Assembly: GCA_946886725.1 (NCBI GenBank)
Contig: CAMPJF010000033.1
Span: forward strand, 1-9,510
DNA from: an uncultured Candidatus Saccharibacteria bacterium
GTDB lineage: Bacteria > Patescibacteria > Saccharimonadia > Saccharimonadales > UBA6022
Reading direction: 5' to 3'
Length of the DNA stretch: 9,510 nt
A program made the position numbers and the translations under genes. Positions 1 to 7,014 of this stretch are shown here, piece after piece; position 1 is the stretch's first letter; the number at the start of each line of letters is the position of its first letter. Under the pieces are notes generated by a model. That model was not told the origin of the DNA. It ran no database searches and saw only the letters and a program-made list of their open reading frames with translations.

Positions 1-50
1 GATATAAATAATGCAAGTATTGTACCCTTGTCAGTTTATTCGCATTCACG

Positions 51-75
51 AAAAAAGCCGATCACTAGGATCGAC
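51..75 (-). terminator. Rho-independent terminator after tRNA-Lys
   Basis: Read on the minus strand, a 7-bp stem (GTCGATC pairing with GATCGGC, including one G-T wobble) closes a 5-base loop (CTAGT) and is followed directly by six T residues. It begins 8 bases beyond the CCA end of the tRNA, so it most likely ends the tRNA transcript. The stem is only moderately GC-rich, but the stem and T-run layout is canonical. Positions 1-50 beyond it hold nothing I can support. Confidence 0.75.
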
Positions 76-83
76 TGTTTTCT

Positions 84-160
84 TGGAGGGCCAGGAGGGA
101 CTTGAACCCTCGACACCCTGCTTAAGAGGCAGGTGCTCTAACCAGCTGAGCTACTGGCCC
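84..160 (-). tRNA. tRNA-Lys (anticodon CTT)
   Basis: The minus strand folds into a full cloverleaf of 77 bases with an encoded CCA end (84-86). The acceptor stem is GGGCCAG/CTGGCCC, the D arm GCTC...GAGC, the anticodon stem CCTGC/GCAGG around loop CTCTTAA, and the T arm GAGGG-TTCAAGT-CCCTC, all fully paired. The loop places CTT at positions 34-36, so it reads the lysine codon AAG. The discriminator base (plus-strand position 87) is U rather than the A or G usual for tRNA-Lys. The gene sits between a terminator at 51-75 and a promoter at 299-327, consistent with transcription as its own unit with a long 5' leader. Confidence 0.96.
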
Positions 161-292
161 GTATGTGTGTAATAAATGAAATGTGCGGCTCGTATCATTC
201 AGTCGTTGCAATCTAGGGTTAGAGTGCTGGCGCTTGATGATCGTATCGGCGTAAACGCCTGGGCAGCTGAGCGACTGACCCATAATGTAACT
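161..292 (-). other. Long 5' leader upstream of tRNA-Lys, possibly structured
   Basis: This 132-base stretch lies between the predicted start site (about 292) and the tRNA. It contains several inverted repeats: GGCG-TTTA-CGCC (248-259), TCAGTCG/CGACTGA (199-205 with 272-278), and a tRNA-like closing pair at 217-223 with 275-281 (6 of 7 bases complementary). Some of these pairings exclude one another. I see no ribosome binding site and no convincing protein gene. It could be an unusually long tRNA precursor leader, a separate small RNA, or a decayed tRNA; the sequence does not decide between these. Confidence 0.35.
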
Positions 293-298
293 CTAAAG

Positions 299-327
299 AC
301 TATACCAAATAGAGGTGGATTTGTAAA
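299..327 (-). promoter_or_regulatory. Sigma70-type promoter for the tRNA-Lys unit
   Basis: On the minus strand there is a -35 TTTACA (322-327), a 17-base spacer and a -10 TATAGT (299-304), each one base off consensus. It fires away from the end of the 517-aa membrane protein gene and toward tRNA-Lys, predicting a start near 292. The -35 hexamer is identical to that of the surface-protein promoter at 8633-8661. Confidence 0.6.
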
Positions 328-333
328 TATCTA

Positions 334-1887
334 CTATAGTTCGTCTTTTTTGCTGCTGATAAAGGCGCCCCACTGACGAATCAGGCGAAGGACGGTTTTG
401 AGGGGCAGTTCGATAAGAAGATCTAAGAGTGTCGCTACGATATTAACTTTGGCGTATTTTTCGCTGATCCAGCGGCCGACAACGACGAATGGCATGTATA
501 GCACGTCGCGAAGGATTGTGACTCCATTTTGATCGGCGTCGACAACTTCGATATCGCGAACCATTCGTGAAAGACGGAACCCAAGGAAGCTAGCAGTCGA
601 TAGGAAGATGAAGAAGATGAGTAGGTGAACGATCGAGAATCCAAGGCTAATGAGCCACCAACTAACCAGTCCAAAGACGCTGATAATGATCGCTGCGTAG
701 ACGATATTAAAGGCGATTCCGAACCGACCACTGCGGCGACGGGCGATATATTTTGCCGGCTGCCCGTAAAAGATTGCTTCGACGCGGTCAACGAGGGCGG
801 TGGTGTTGGCGTAGCCCGGCAGAGCGAGCGTCAGGCGCAGGAGGATCATATACACAGGCGGGAAGAGTAAATTAATCAGCAGCGGCAATAAAATAATACC
901 ATCATGGACGGCGTAGTCGTACGGTACTTCGATAGCGAGGCCAATGATCACCTTTGTGATAATGAGGAATATAACACTTTTAATGATGCCGCGATTAATA
1001 CGTTGGCTGATATTCTCGTATTCTTTTGCAGTCTGGGCTTCAAAACTTGAAAGAAAGTTTGATTTTGATTCAAGTAGCGCATCGACATTTTCATTGTCGC
1101 TTAGCATGTGCCGAAAAACACGCAGCGGTGCGCCACGGCGTGTGACGACGCGGGATAGTTTGTCGGTGATGTCAGCATCGAATAGCAGATCGATTTGGTG
1201 ATTGACAGCAACATAGCTTTCGAGCGTCTCGGGGGTTTGTTGGTAGCGGTTAAGGAGCTCACCTCGAATCGTCGCATCCCCCGAATGAAGTAACGTCCGG
1301 TGAATTGCCACGAACAAGGCGGCTTCTGGGTCGATTCCATTTGCGCCTTTTGTGAATGGTTGCATGTCAACGGTCGCAATGAAATGGTCGAAACACAGCT
1401 GCGCAAAGATATTCTCAGTCGTTAGATTATGAAGAGTATCCTCGACGCGTACTGACAGAACGTCAAGTGTCCATGCGTCGCGAAAATGCGTGGTTTTTTG
1501 CAGCTGTATGTGCGCGTCGTAATACGACTGCGCCAGCTGATCGATGCCCGAAAGCAGACCATGTGGAATGCTGTCGTTCGCCAAATAACCCGCAAGCGTT
1601 AATTCGACGATCAAATCCTCGGCACTGTGGGTGATTTGCTCGCGGTCCTGGGATAAGAATAGGCGTTTGTAGAAGCGGCGGATTGCGCGCTGAAGAAGTA
1701 AATGTTCTTCGGCATATTCTGCTGCATTACGAAATTGCTCGTAGGCAGCAACGATCGATCCGCCACCGCCGACGACGTGGACTTTTTCTGCAGACTGAGT
1801 AGCCCTTGCCTGTTCAGCGGCAATGGCTCGGCTTTGTCGGAGGCTCGCAATAAATTGCTGACCGAGTGGAGTAAGATCGTTGTTCAT
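334..1887 (-). CDS. Unrecognised multi-helix membrane protein, 517 aa
   Basis: I do not recognise the family. Residues 1-298 form a long, mostly helical soluble region with a Gly-rich break (GGGGS, 40-44) and a charged segment at 60-90. Residues about 301-319, 329-354, 389-413 and 415-437 are strongly hydrophobic and look like four membrane helices. An Arg-rich loop (KYIARRRSGRFG, near 379-390) lies between the second and third, suggesting that loop is cytoplasmic. Residues 461-500 hold weaker amphipathic or hydrophobic stretches, and the tail is basic then acidic (SSKKDEL). There is no signal peptide, so the large N-terminal part is probably cytoplasmic. Start ATG 1885-1887 is the first in a long open frame, but it has no Shine-Dalgarno sequence. 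A TATAAT at 1928-1933 could be its -10 box. It follows the DUF5684-like gene by 81 bases on the same strand and may be co-transcribed. The gene is surely real; its function is unknown. Confidence 0.85.
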   Translation of the reverse strand: MNNDLTPLGQQFIASLRQSRAIAAEQARATQSAEKVHVVGGGGSIVAAYEQFRNAAEYAEEHLLLQRAIRRFYKRLFLSQDREQITHSAEDLIVELTLAGYLANDSIPHGLLSGIDQLAQSYYDAHIQLQKTTHFRDAWTLDVLSVRVEDTLHNLTTENIFAQLCFDHFIATVDMQPFTKGANGIDPEAALFVAIHRTLLHSGDATIRGELLNRYQQTPETLESYVAVNHQIDLLFDADITDKLSRVVTRRGAPLRVFRHMLSDNENVDALLESKSNFLSSFEAQTAKEYENISQRINRGIIKSVIFLIITKVIIGLAIEVPYDYAVHDGIILLPLLINLLFPPVYMILLRLTLALPGYANTTALVDRVEAIFYGQPAKYIARRRSGRFGIAFNIVYAAIIISVFGLVSWWLISLGFSIVHLLIFFIFLSTASFLGFRLSRMVRDIEVVDADQNGVTILRDVLYMPFVVVGRWISEKYAKVNIVATLLDLLIELPLKTVLRLIRQWGAFISSKKDEL

Positions 1888-1927
1888 ATAGTGAAAAGAT
1901 AAATAATAGGCAGTATTGTCTTTGGTT

Positions 1928-1933
1928 ATTATA
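1928..1933 (-). promoter_or_regulatory. Candidate -10 box for the 517-aa protein gene
   Basis: The minus strand reads a perfect TATAAT about 40 bases upstream of the ATG. The sequence 17 bases further upstream (GCACCC) is a poor -35, so this is a half-supported promoter. It would place the start near 1921 and give a 33-base leader without a Shine-Dalgarno sequence. Confidence 0.35.
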
Positions 1934-1968
1934 CTACATCGCCCGCTTAAGGGTGCGACGAATTTAAA

Positions 1969-2427
1969 TTACGCCTGCGGATGATTTTTTGCGGTATCTG
2001 CCGTAGTGATTGTGCGCCAGGTTGAGTGATCGAATGCTAGCCATGCATACCAGGCGATTGGCAGAAAGATTGCCCATAGCACAAAATATTCATCTTTTCC
2101 AAAACGCAGACCAATCCGGTACATCGCGATATAGAGATATACCATGGCGACGAGATTGATCAGCGGGAAGAGAAATAAGATCGCCAACCAGCCTTTTTGT
2201 TCGCCAAGCTCGAGTGTGGCCCAGGTGCTATAAATCGGCACCCAAGCTTTCCAGCTGGCGACCCCAGCCTTTTTGAAAATGCGCGCCAACATAATCGAAG
2301 TTACTACATAGGTCACAACGACAAAGAACAAAAGTGATAGCACTAGTACCGCCGCTGCACCTTCTGAAATTGTCACGTGGGTATGTGGCTCGTTTGATAT
2401 GTGGGCGAAGTGCGCAAGTAAGGACAT
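1969..2427 (-). CDS. DUF5684-like small membrane protein, 152 aa
   Basis: The protein has three membrane segments (about residues 23-48, 80-103 and 114-132). Between the first two is the segment IFKKAGVASWKAWVPIYSTW (residues 50-69), the pattern of the DUF5684 family (a helix, then KAG-x-x-x-W-x-x-x-xPxYN-like, then a Gly-Trp-rich helix; here the usual Asn is Ser). DUF5684 proteins are small integral membrane proteins of unknown role, sometimes joined to signal peptidase I; no peptidase domain is present here. The start at 2425-2427 is well supported, because GGAG (2433-2436) precedes it by 5 bases. It is divergent from folD across 60 bases. The C-terminal 18 residues are polar. The family call rests on motif memory, not on a search. 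Confidence 0.8.
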   Translation of the reverse strand: MSLLAHFAHISNEPHTHVTISEGAAAVLVLSLLFFVVVTYVVTSIMLARIFKKAGVASWKAWVPIYSTWATLELGEQKGWLAILFLFPLINLVAMVYLYIAMYRIGLRFGKDEYFVLWAIFLPIAWYAWLAFDHSTWRTITTADTAKNHPQA

Positions 2428-2461
2428 CTCATCTCCAGATTATTTTTTCTTAGCCTTTATA
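2428..2461 (-). promoter_or_regulatory. Promoter and RBS of the DUF5684-like gene (divergent region with folD)
   Basis: On the minus strand a -10-like TATAAA (2456-2461) is followed by a short leader and a GGAG Shine-Dalgarno at 2433-2436, 5 bases from the ATG. The expected -35 position holds CTTCTA, which is weak. For folD on the opposite strand I see only weak hexamers in the same 60 bases, and an AGAAGG directly upstream of its ATG. Confidence 0.4.
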
Positions 2462-2487
2462 TTAGCACGATGATAAGATAGAAGGTA

Positions 2488-3309
2488 ATGACAAAATTAT
2501 TAAGCGGCACCGAACTCGTCGGATATATTCAGGAACGCCAGGCTCGCCAGGTACGCGCACTCCGCCAGGCGTCGCGCATTTTTCCTCGACTCGTGATTAT
2601 TAAAAGCGTGCATGCGTCGCCTGTCATCGATACGTACATTCGCATGAAGCAACGTTATGCCGAAGAGATATTAATCGAAAGTGCTGTCGAGACGCTTGCG
2701 GTGGCTGATATGCCTACAGCGATTGAACGATTGAACAGTGATCCATTAGTACATGGTATTATCGTGCAGCTACCGCTAGATGACCCGTCGATGACTGGCT
2801 CTATTGTCGATATGATCGCGCCTGAAAAAGACGTCGATGGGCTAGGGAAAGGTGCGCACTACGACAGCGCGACTGCAACGGCGATCAACTGGCTGCTGTC
2901 TGGTTACGCGATTGATTTAAAGAACAAAGTGATTACGATTGTCGGTAATGGTCGTCTTGTTGGTGCGCCGCTTGCAAAAATATGGCAACAAAGTGGCTAT
3001 GACGTGACCATTGTTGATGACACGACGCCAAATATCGCCGATAGTGTATATGCGAGTGACGTCATCGTCACGGCGACCGGAGTGCCGGGGCTGATCGTTA
3101 GTGACATGATACAGATCGGTGCAACAATAGTTGATGCCGGCACAGCAAGTGAAAATGGTGTTATCGTTGGAGACGTTGATTCGGCGGTGTATGAACGCGA
3201 TGATATTAATATCACACCCGTCAAAGGTGGTGTTGGTCCCCTGACGATTGCGGCATTATGCGATCATGTTATTCAATCGGCAAGTAAAATAGCTGAAGCT
3301 CAGAAATAA
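2488..3309 (+). CDS. folD: FolD-family methylenetetrahydrofolate dehydrogenase/cyclohydrolase, 273 aa
   Basis: FolD normally oxidises 5,10-methylene-THF to 5,10-methenyl-THF and hydrolyses it to 10-formyl-THF in the cytoplasm. Retained features are the catalytic pair Y50...K54 (TYIRMK), VQLPL (93-97), PEKDVDG (112-118), a Rossmann loop VGNGRLVG (152-159), the GDVD segment (228-231) and GGVGP (247-251). Length is about normal for the family (roughly 280 aa). Several usual motifs are altered. The P-C-T-P loop is replaced by SATA (127-130). The NADP-binding G-R-S of the Rossmann loop reads G-N-G. The usual V-x-H-S-x-T reads IVDDTT (175-180), with acidic residues at the end of the second strand. 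This pattern would fit NAD rather than NADP use, or changed substrate handling; that is inference. An AGAAGG lies unusually close to the ATG. The gene ends one base before the convergent response regulator ends. Confidence 0.9.
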   Translation: MTKLLSGTELVGYIQERQARQVRALRQASRIFPRLVIIKSVHASPVIDTYIRMKQRYAEEILIESAVETLAVADMPTAIERLNSDPLVHGIIVQLPLDDPSMTGSIVDMIAPEKDVDGLGKGAHYDSATATAINWLLSGYAIDLKNKVITIVGNGRLVGAPLAKIWQQSGYDVTIVDDTTPNIADSVYASDVIVTATGVPGLIVSDMIQIGATIVDAGTASENGVIVGDVDSAVYERDDINITPVKGGVGPLTIAALCDHVIQSASKIAEAQK

Positions 3310-3310
3310 T

Positions 3311-3682
3311 TTATTTTAGATTCAAGGCTTCTTTTGCTCGGGCAACGACTTGGCTGGGAGTAAGATCGGCTTTGACGATGTAGCTGTGAATACCAAGGCT
3401 ACGCAGTCCTTTTGGCGCCTCTTCTTCGCCTAGGTTCGTCAAGATGATTACCGGAATAGTTTTGCCCCAGTCATGCGCGCGGATATCAGCGAGAGCTTCA
3501 TCGCCGCTCATTTCTGGCATCGAAAGGTCCATCAAAATAAGGTCGGGCTGGAATGACTCGACCAGTGCGACACCGCGCTTGCCATTATCGGCAAGCTGCA
3601 CTTCAAACCCGTCTGCCTCAAATTTCATGCGGTACATTTGGTTGATTACGGTGTCGTCTTCGATGATGGCTATTTTTGTCAT
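3311..3682 (-). CDS. Single-domain (CheY-like) response regulator, 123 aa
   Basis: A complete receiver domain and nothing else. The acidic pocket is in IIEDD (6-10), the phospho-acceptor Asp is D52 in LILMDLSMPEMSG, the conserved Thr is T82 in IILTN, the aromatic switch residue is Y101 and the conserved Lys is K104 (SYIVKAD). There is no DNA-binding or enzymatic output domain, so it should act by binding a partner or as a phosphate sink or relay. I chose the ATG at 3680-3682, where the receiver begins (MTKIAIIEDD). The open frame continues upstream to 3769, but that extension would overlap the divergent methyltransferase gene and add a non-receiver stretch. No Shine-Dalgarno precedes the start. 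The nearby histidine kinase (4837-7014) is the likely cognate sensor, inferred from proximity. Confidence 0.92.
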   Translation of the reverse strand: MTKIAIIEDDTVINQMYRMKFEADGFEVQLADNGKRGVALVESFQPDLILMDLSMPEMSGDEALADIRAHDWGKTIPVIILTNLGEEEAPKGLRSLGIHSYIVKADLTPSQVVARAKEALNLK

Positions 3683-3685
3683 TAT

Positions 3686-3698
3686 TGATACAATAATA
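3686..3698. promoter_or_regulatory. Overlapping divergent promoters of response regulator and methyltransferase-kinase operon
   Basis: Only 43 bases separate the two divergent start codons. On the plus strand TGATACAAT (3686-3694) is an extended -10 (TG-n-TACAAT) that would start a transcript near 3701 with a 25-base leader. On the minus strand TATTAT (3693-3698) could be the -10 for the response regulator, giving a start about 4 bases before its ATG. Neither has a convincing -35. The two -10 boxes overlap, so polymerase could not occupy both at once. Confidence 0.4.
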
Positions 3699-3725
3699 AC
3701 ATAAACACGAAAGATGACGTAAGTA

Positions 3726-4811
3726 ATGCCGTATATGGAAACCAACCCGATTGCTCGACCAGACAGCAAATCTCCGGATGAGTCGTCTGTTACTCATGAA
3801 AACATGGACGCGATTGAAACATCGATTCGAGTCGAGAGGGTGCGTATAGCTGACGGGTGTGAGTATGAGGCTGGCCGTGCTGAAACTCAGGAAACTATAG
3901 CTCAAATTGATCAAATGCTCGTCGAGCACCCAGAGTGGCGAGCGCCATATTTTGATACGGCAACGCAAACGCCAGTGTTCGATCATGAGAATATCTCGGC
4001 AAAATTCCTATACGGGGGTAGTAACACACTGCAGGGGTGGTTTGTCGATGCGGCGCAGGCTCATGCGACGGCACTATACCCTTTACAACGTCCGCATGAT
4101 GAACGCCTTCCATCCGGTGAAGAAATAGACGAAAAGTCGCGCGCTTTCTTTTATCATGGACTGGACGCCATCGGCATACGCACGCGGGCGAAAATAATGA
4201 CAGAAATCTCCACTCATCACTTGCATGACAAGCCGGCAGCGCGTTGGATTAGTCTGGCGTGTGGCGGGGCGGTTCCGGTTATCGACGCCTTAAAAGCGAA
4301 TGACGATTTAGCAATGATTCATCTTGATCTTGTGGACATCAATCAAAACGCATTGCAGTTCGCTTCTGATTTGGCGGCAAACGAAGCATTGCTGCAGCGA
4401 GTTCCAACGTATAATAAGGAAAATGAACTGCGTAGCTATACGACTCACGAGGCTAATTTAATTCGTGGCTTGATAGCTAGCGATAGTTTGGTTACCCAGT
4501 TTGGTGAAAAGAGTAGTGACATGGTGGATGCATTGGGTATTTTCGAGTACTTCTCAAAAAAAGATAGCATTACTTTTTTGCGGAATGCTTACCGCTTGGT
4601 TAGGGATGATGGAGTTATGGTTATTGCTAATATGTTGAGTGATCGACCGCAGATGGAGTTCAATAAGCGAGCAGTTGGATGGCCGAAATTGTACCCTCGA
4701 TCCGTCGAAGAGTTAAGTGAGATTGTCATTGATGCAGGCATAGAACCGGAAAAGGCACGAATCATTATTCCGGAAGACGGTGTTTACGCCGTGATTGAAA
4801 TTAAAAAATGA
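3726..4811 (+). CDS. Class I SAM-dependent methyltransferase, substrate unknown, 361 aa
   Basis: The C-terminal two thirds has a Rossmann-type methyltransferase layout. A motif I variant WISLACGGAVPVIDAL (near 174-189) is followed by an acidic end of strand 2 (LDLVDINQNAL, near 200-210). Then come DMVDALGIFEYFS (near 265-277) and a strand 5/6 region (VRDDGVMVIANML, near 293-305). The first 130 residues are not recognisable and rich in acidic and polar residues, so they may bind the substrate. No DNA- or rRNA-methylase catalytic motif (NPPY, PC) is visible. The gene ends in TGA, 25 bases before the histidine kinase, and the two are probably co-transcribed. The start ATG has no Shine-Dalgarno and a second ATG lies three codons later, so the exact start is uncertain. 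It could be a small-molecule, lipid or protein methylase. Confidence 0.82.
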   Translation: MPYMETNPIARPDSKSPDESSVTHENMDAIETSIRVERVRIADGCEYEAGRAETQETIAQIDQMLVEHPEWRAPYFDTATQTPVFDHENISAKFLYGGSNTLQGWFVDAAQAHATALYPLQRPHDERLPSGEEIDEKSRAFFYHGLDAIGIRTRAKIMTEISTHHLHDKPAARWISLACGGAVPVIDALKANDDLAMIHLDLVDINQNALQFASDLAANEALLQRVPTYNKENELRSYTTHEANLIRGLIASDSLVTQFGEKSSDMVDALGIFEYFSKKDSITFLRNAYRLVRDDGVMVIANMLSDRPQMEFNKRAVGWPKLYPRSVEELSEIVIDAGIEPEKARIIIPEDGVYAVIEIKK

Positions 4812-4836
4812 TTGATGAGGGTGGGTTAAATTAATT

Positions 4837-7014
4837 ATGGGTGTACTATTGATTGCTCTGTCGCTACTGAGTGGGATTGTTGCCTTTATTTTGACGGCCC
4901 TTGTTTTGCAGGGCGCTCGGCATACCGCAGAGCGCATGACCTTTGCGGTATTTACGGGCAGCATGGGCGCATGGGCTTTATTTGTCGGGCTATTCTTATT
5001 AACAGATAACCAAGGTATCGCTGAATGGTCTGCTGTGTTGTATTACATCTTTGCTGCACTATTGGCATATGGACTGTTGATTTTCTCGATTGCATTCGCT
5101 GCTCGCCTGCGGAATCAAAAGATCCAGACGAGGCTATACGTGACGCTAGCGCTGCCGGTACTGAGTCTGATTATCGGCATTGCTATACCGGGTATGCTGG
5201 TAACGTCAACGTCGATTATTGGTGATCATATCGTTGGCCTGCACCGTGATGTCTATATACTATACTGTCTTGTTTTTGTTACCTACGCTGCCGTTGCGCT
5301 GCGGTATCTGGCTGTATCTCTCAAAGGTCGATCGCCCGATCGCCATCCTCGTCTGATCGTATCGGCCATTGCTGTGTGTCTGCCGGTTGCAAGCTATTTT
5401 AATCTATTATTGCCATTGCTTGGTGAATATCGTTTTATAGGGGTCGGACCTATCTTTGTGCTGCCAGTCGCGCTCGTCTTTTTTTACGCTATCATACGCC
5501 ATAGCCTTTTCGATGTCAGGCTGGCTGTAGTACGGAGCGTCGCGTACTCTATGATCCTAATCGCCTTGGTTGTCGTGTATTTTGGTTTAGCGCTATTGAT
5601 TTCGACGATGGTGCAGGTAACCTTCTTGAATCCTTCGCAACTATTGATTAGCTTTATGTTGGCACTGATACTGATGGTTATCTTTCAGCCGATTAAAGCC
5701 TTTTTTAACCGGTTAACGAGGCGGATCTTTTACCACGACAACTATGACAGTGATGAATTTTATGCGCGTTTAAACGCAAAACTGAGTACGCCTGCCGATT
5801 TGCGGAGCCTATTAGAACAGGCGAGTGATGAAATTGGGCACACAATGCGTGCCGAACAGAGCTTCTTTTTCGTCTGGTATGGCAACGGCCGGCATGTATC
5901 TGCGGGCAGTAAAACGCATGCACGAATCACGGTAGATGACATTGCCAAGCTTGATCGTCATGTTGCCGAATTCGGGGATGCGACAATTATCAAGACCTTG
6001 GTGCGCGAATCGGATCCGTTATCAAAGCTGCTCGTAAAGGGTGAAATTGCGCTTGTTTTGCCGCTTCTGATCAACGGTAATGTGCTTGGGTATGTATTTC
6101 TCGGTGAGCGGCGCAGTGGTAATTATAGTAGGCGTGACATCCGTGTCTTAGAGACGATCGCCGATACTTTATTGATTGCGATTCAAAATGCCCTATCGGT
6201 TCAAGAGGTAAAAGAACTGAACGAGACGCTGCAGCAGCGCATTGATGAAGCGACTAAAGAGCTACGGACGAGTAACGCGCAGCTGCAGAAGCTGGATACG
6301 GCAAAGGATGAATTTGTGAGTATGGCATCACACCAGCTCCGTACGCCGCTAACCAGTGTTAAGGGTTATATTAGTATGGTGCTCGAAGAAGATGCTGGTA
6401 AAATCAGTGATGCGCAGCGACATTTGCTTAGTGAGGCGTTTACTAGTAGCGAGCGAATGGTGCATCTTATTAATGACTTCCTGAACGTATCACGTCTGCA
6501 AACGGGTAAGTTTATGGTGGATCGCCGGCAGATTGATCTTGCAAAGGTCGTAGGGCAAGAGGTCGACAGCCTTAAAACGACGGCAAATGCACGTGATTTG
6601 AAATTAAAATATCGCAAGCCATCACATTTTCCGATTTTATACATCGATGAGGGTAAGATTCGTCAGGTTATCATGAACTTTATAGACAATGCTATTTATT
6701 ATTCGAGTGAATTTTCAACGATTACTATCGAACTGGCTATCGAAGATGGCGACGCAGTTTTACGGGTGCATAATGAAGGCATTGGCGTGCCTCAGTCTGA
6801 ACAGGCACATCTATTTACCAAGTTTTTCCGTGCTACAAACGCTCGCAAGCAGCGACCGGATGGTACTGGTGTCGGCTTATTTCTTGCTAAAAAGGTTATT
6901 ACTTCGCATGGTGGCAGTATGGTATTTGAGTCTGCGCCGAATGAAGGGACGACATTTGGGTTTCGATTACCCGTAAAGAAGTTGAGTGCAGCCCCGCTAG
7001 AGACGCAGGATTAA
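4837..7014 (+). CDS. Membrane sensor histidine kinase (multi-TM, GAF-like, HisKA, HATPase_c), 725 aa
   Basis: The N-terminal 290 residues carry about nine hydrophobic helices, resembling the 7TM-type sensor regions of bacterial kinases (including the RHSLFDVRLAVVRSVAYS hinge). Residues about 300-455 look GAF-like (...LPLLINGNVLGYVFLGERR...), followed by a coiled coil (about 455-492). The HisKA H-box is SMASHQLRTPLTS with phospho-acceptor H499; the residue after His is Gln instead of the usual Glu/Asp. The ATPase domain has an N box (N614, N618), a G1 box reading HNEGIGVP in which the usual Asp is N646, an F box (FTKFFRA) and a G2 box (GTGVGLFLAKK, from G676). It should autophosphorylate and pass phosphate to a receiver, most simply the one at 3311-3682. 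It follows the methyltransferase by 25 bases. A purine-rich GAGGGTGGG lies too far upstream of the ATG for a normal ribosome site, and no other in-frame start exists. The stop codon abuts the stop of the next, opposite-strand gene. Confidence 0.95.
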   Translation: MGVLLIALSLLSGIVAFILTALVLQGARHTAERMTFAVFTGSMGAWALFVGLFLLTDNQGIAEWSAVLYYIFAALLAYGLLIFSIAFAARLRNQKIQTRLYVTLALPVLSLIIGIAIPGMLVTSTSIIGDHIVGLHRDVYILYCLVFVTYAAVALRYLAVSLKGRSPDRHPRLIVSAIAVCLPVASYFNLLLPLLGEYRFIGVGPIFVLPVALVFFYAIIRHSLFDVRLAVVRSVAYSMILIALVVVYFGLALLISTMVQVTFLNPSQLLISFMLALILMVIFQPIKAFFNRLTRRIFYHDNYDSDEFYARLNAKLSTPADLRSLLEQASDEIGHTMRAEQSFFFVWYGNGRHVSAGSKTHARITVDDIAKLDRHVAEFGDATIIKTLVRESDPLSKLLVKGEIALVLPLLINGNVLGYVFLGERRSGNYSRRDIRVLETIADTLLIAIQNALSVQEVKELNETLQQRIDEATKELRTSNAQLQKLDTAKDEFVSMASHQLRTPLTSVKGYISMVLEEDAGKISDAQRHLLSEAFTSSERMVHLINDFLNVSRLQTGKFMVDRRQIDLAKVVGQEVDSLKTTANARDLKLKYRKPSHFPILYIDEGKIRQVIMNFIDNAIYYSSEFSTITIELAIEDGDAVLRVHNEGIGVPQSEQAHLFTKFFRATNARKQRPDGTGVGLFLAKKVITSHGGSMVFESAPNEGTTFGFRLPVKKLSAAPLETQD

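Noticed and set aside
217..281. A second tRNA gene on the minus strand
   Set aside because: Only the acceptor-like pairing (6 of 7) and a GCTCAG-like stretch fit; there is no T arm or proper anticodon arm and no CCA.
122..283. Minus-strand frame of about 53 codons starting at ATG 281-283
   Set aside because: It reads straight through the tRNA, producing the familiar false peptide VAQLVRAPAS; no good ribosome site.
176..376. 66-codon plus-strand open frame over the tRNA leader and the 3' end of the 517-aa gene
   Set aside because: It has no ribosome site, overlaps the end of a better-supported gene and has no recognisable protein character.
1938..1958. Terminator between the DUF5684-like and 517-aa genes
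   Set aside because: The short GC stem (CGC-CC/GGGCG with a bulge) is not followed by a T-run on the minus strand.
3683..3769. N-terminal extension of the response regulator
   Set aside because: The extension overlaps the divergent methyltransferase coding region, and the receiver fold starts exactly at the internal ATG.
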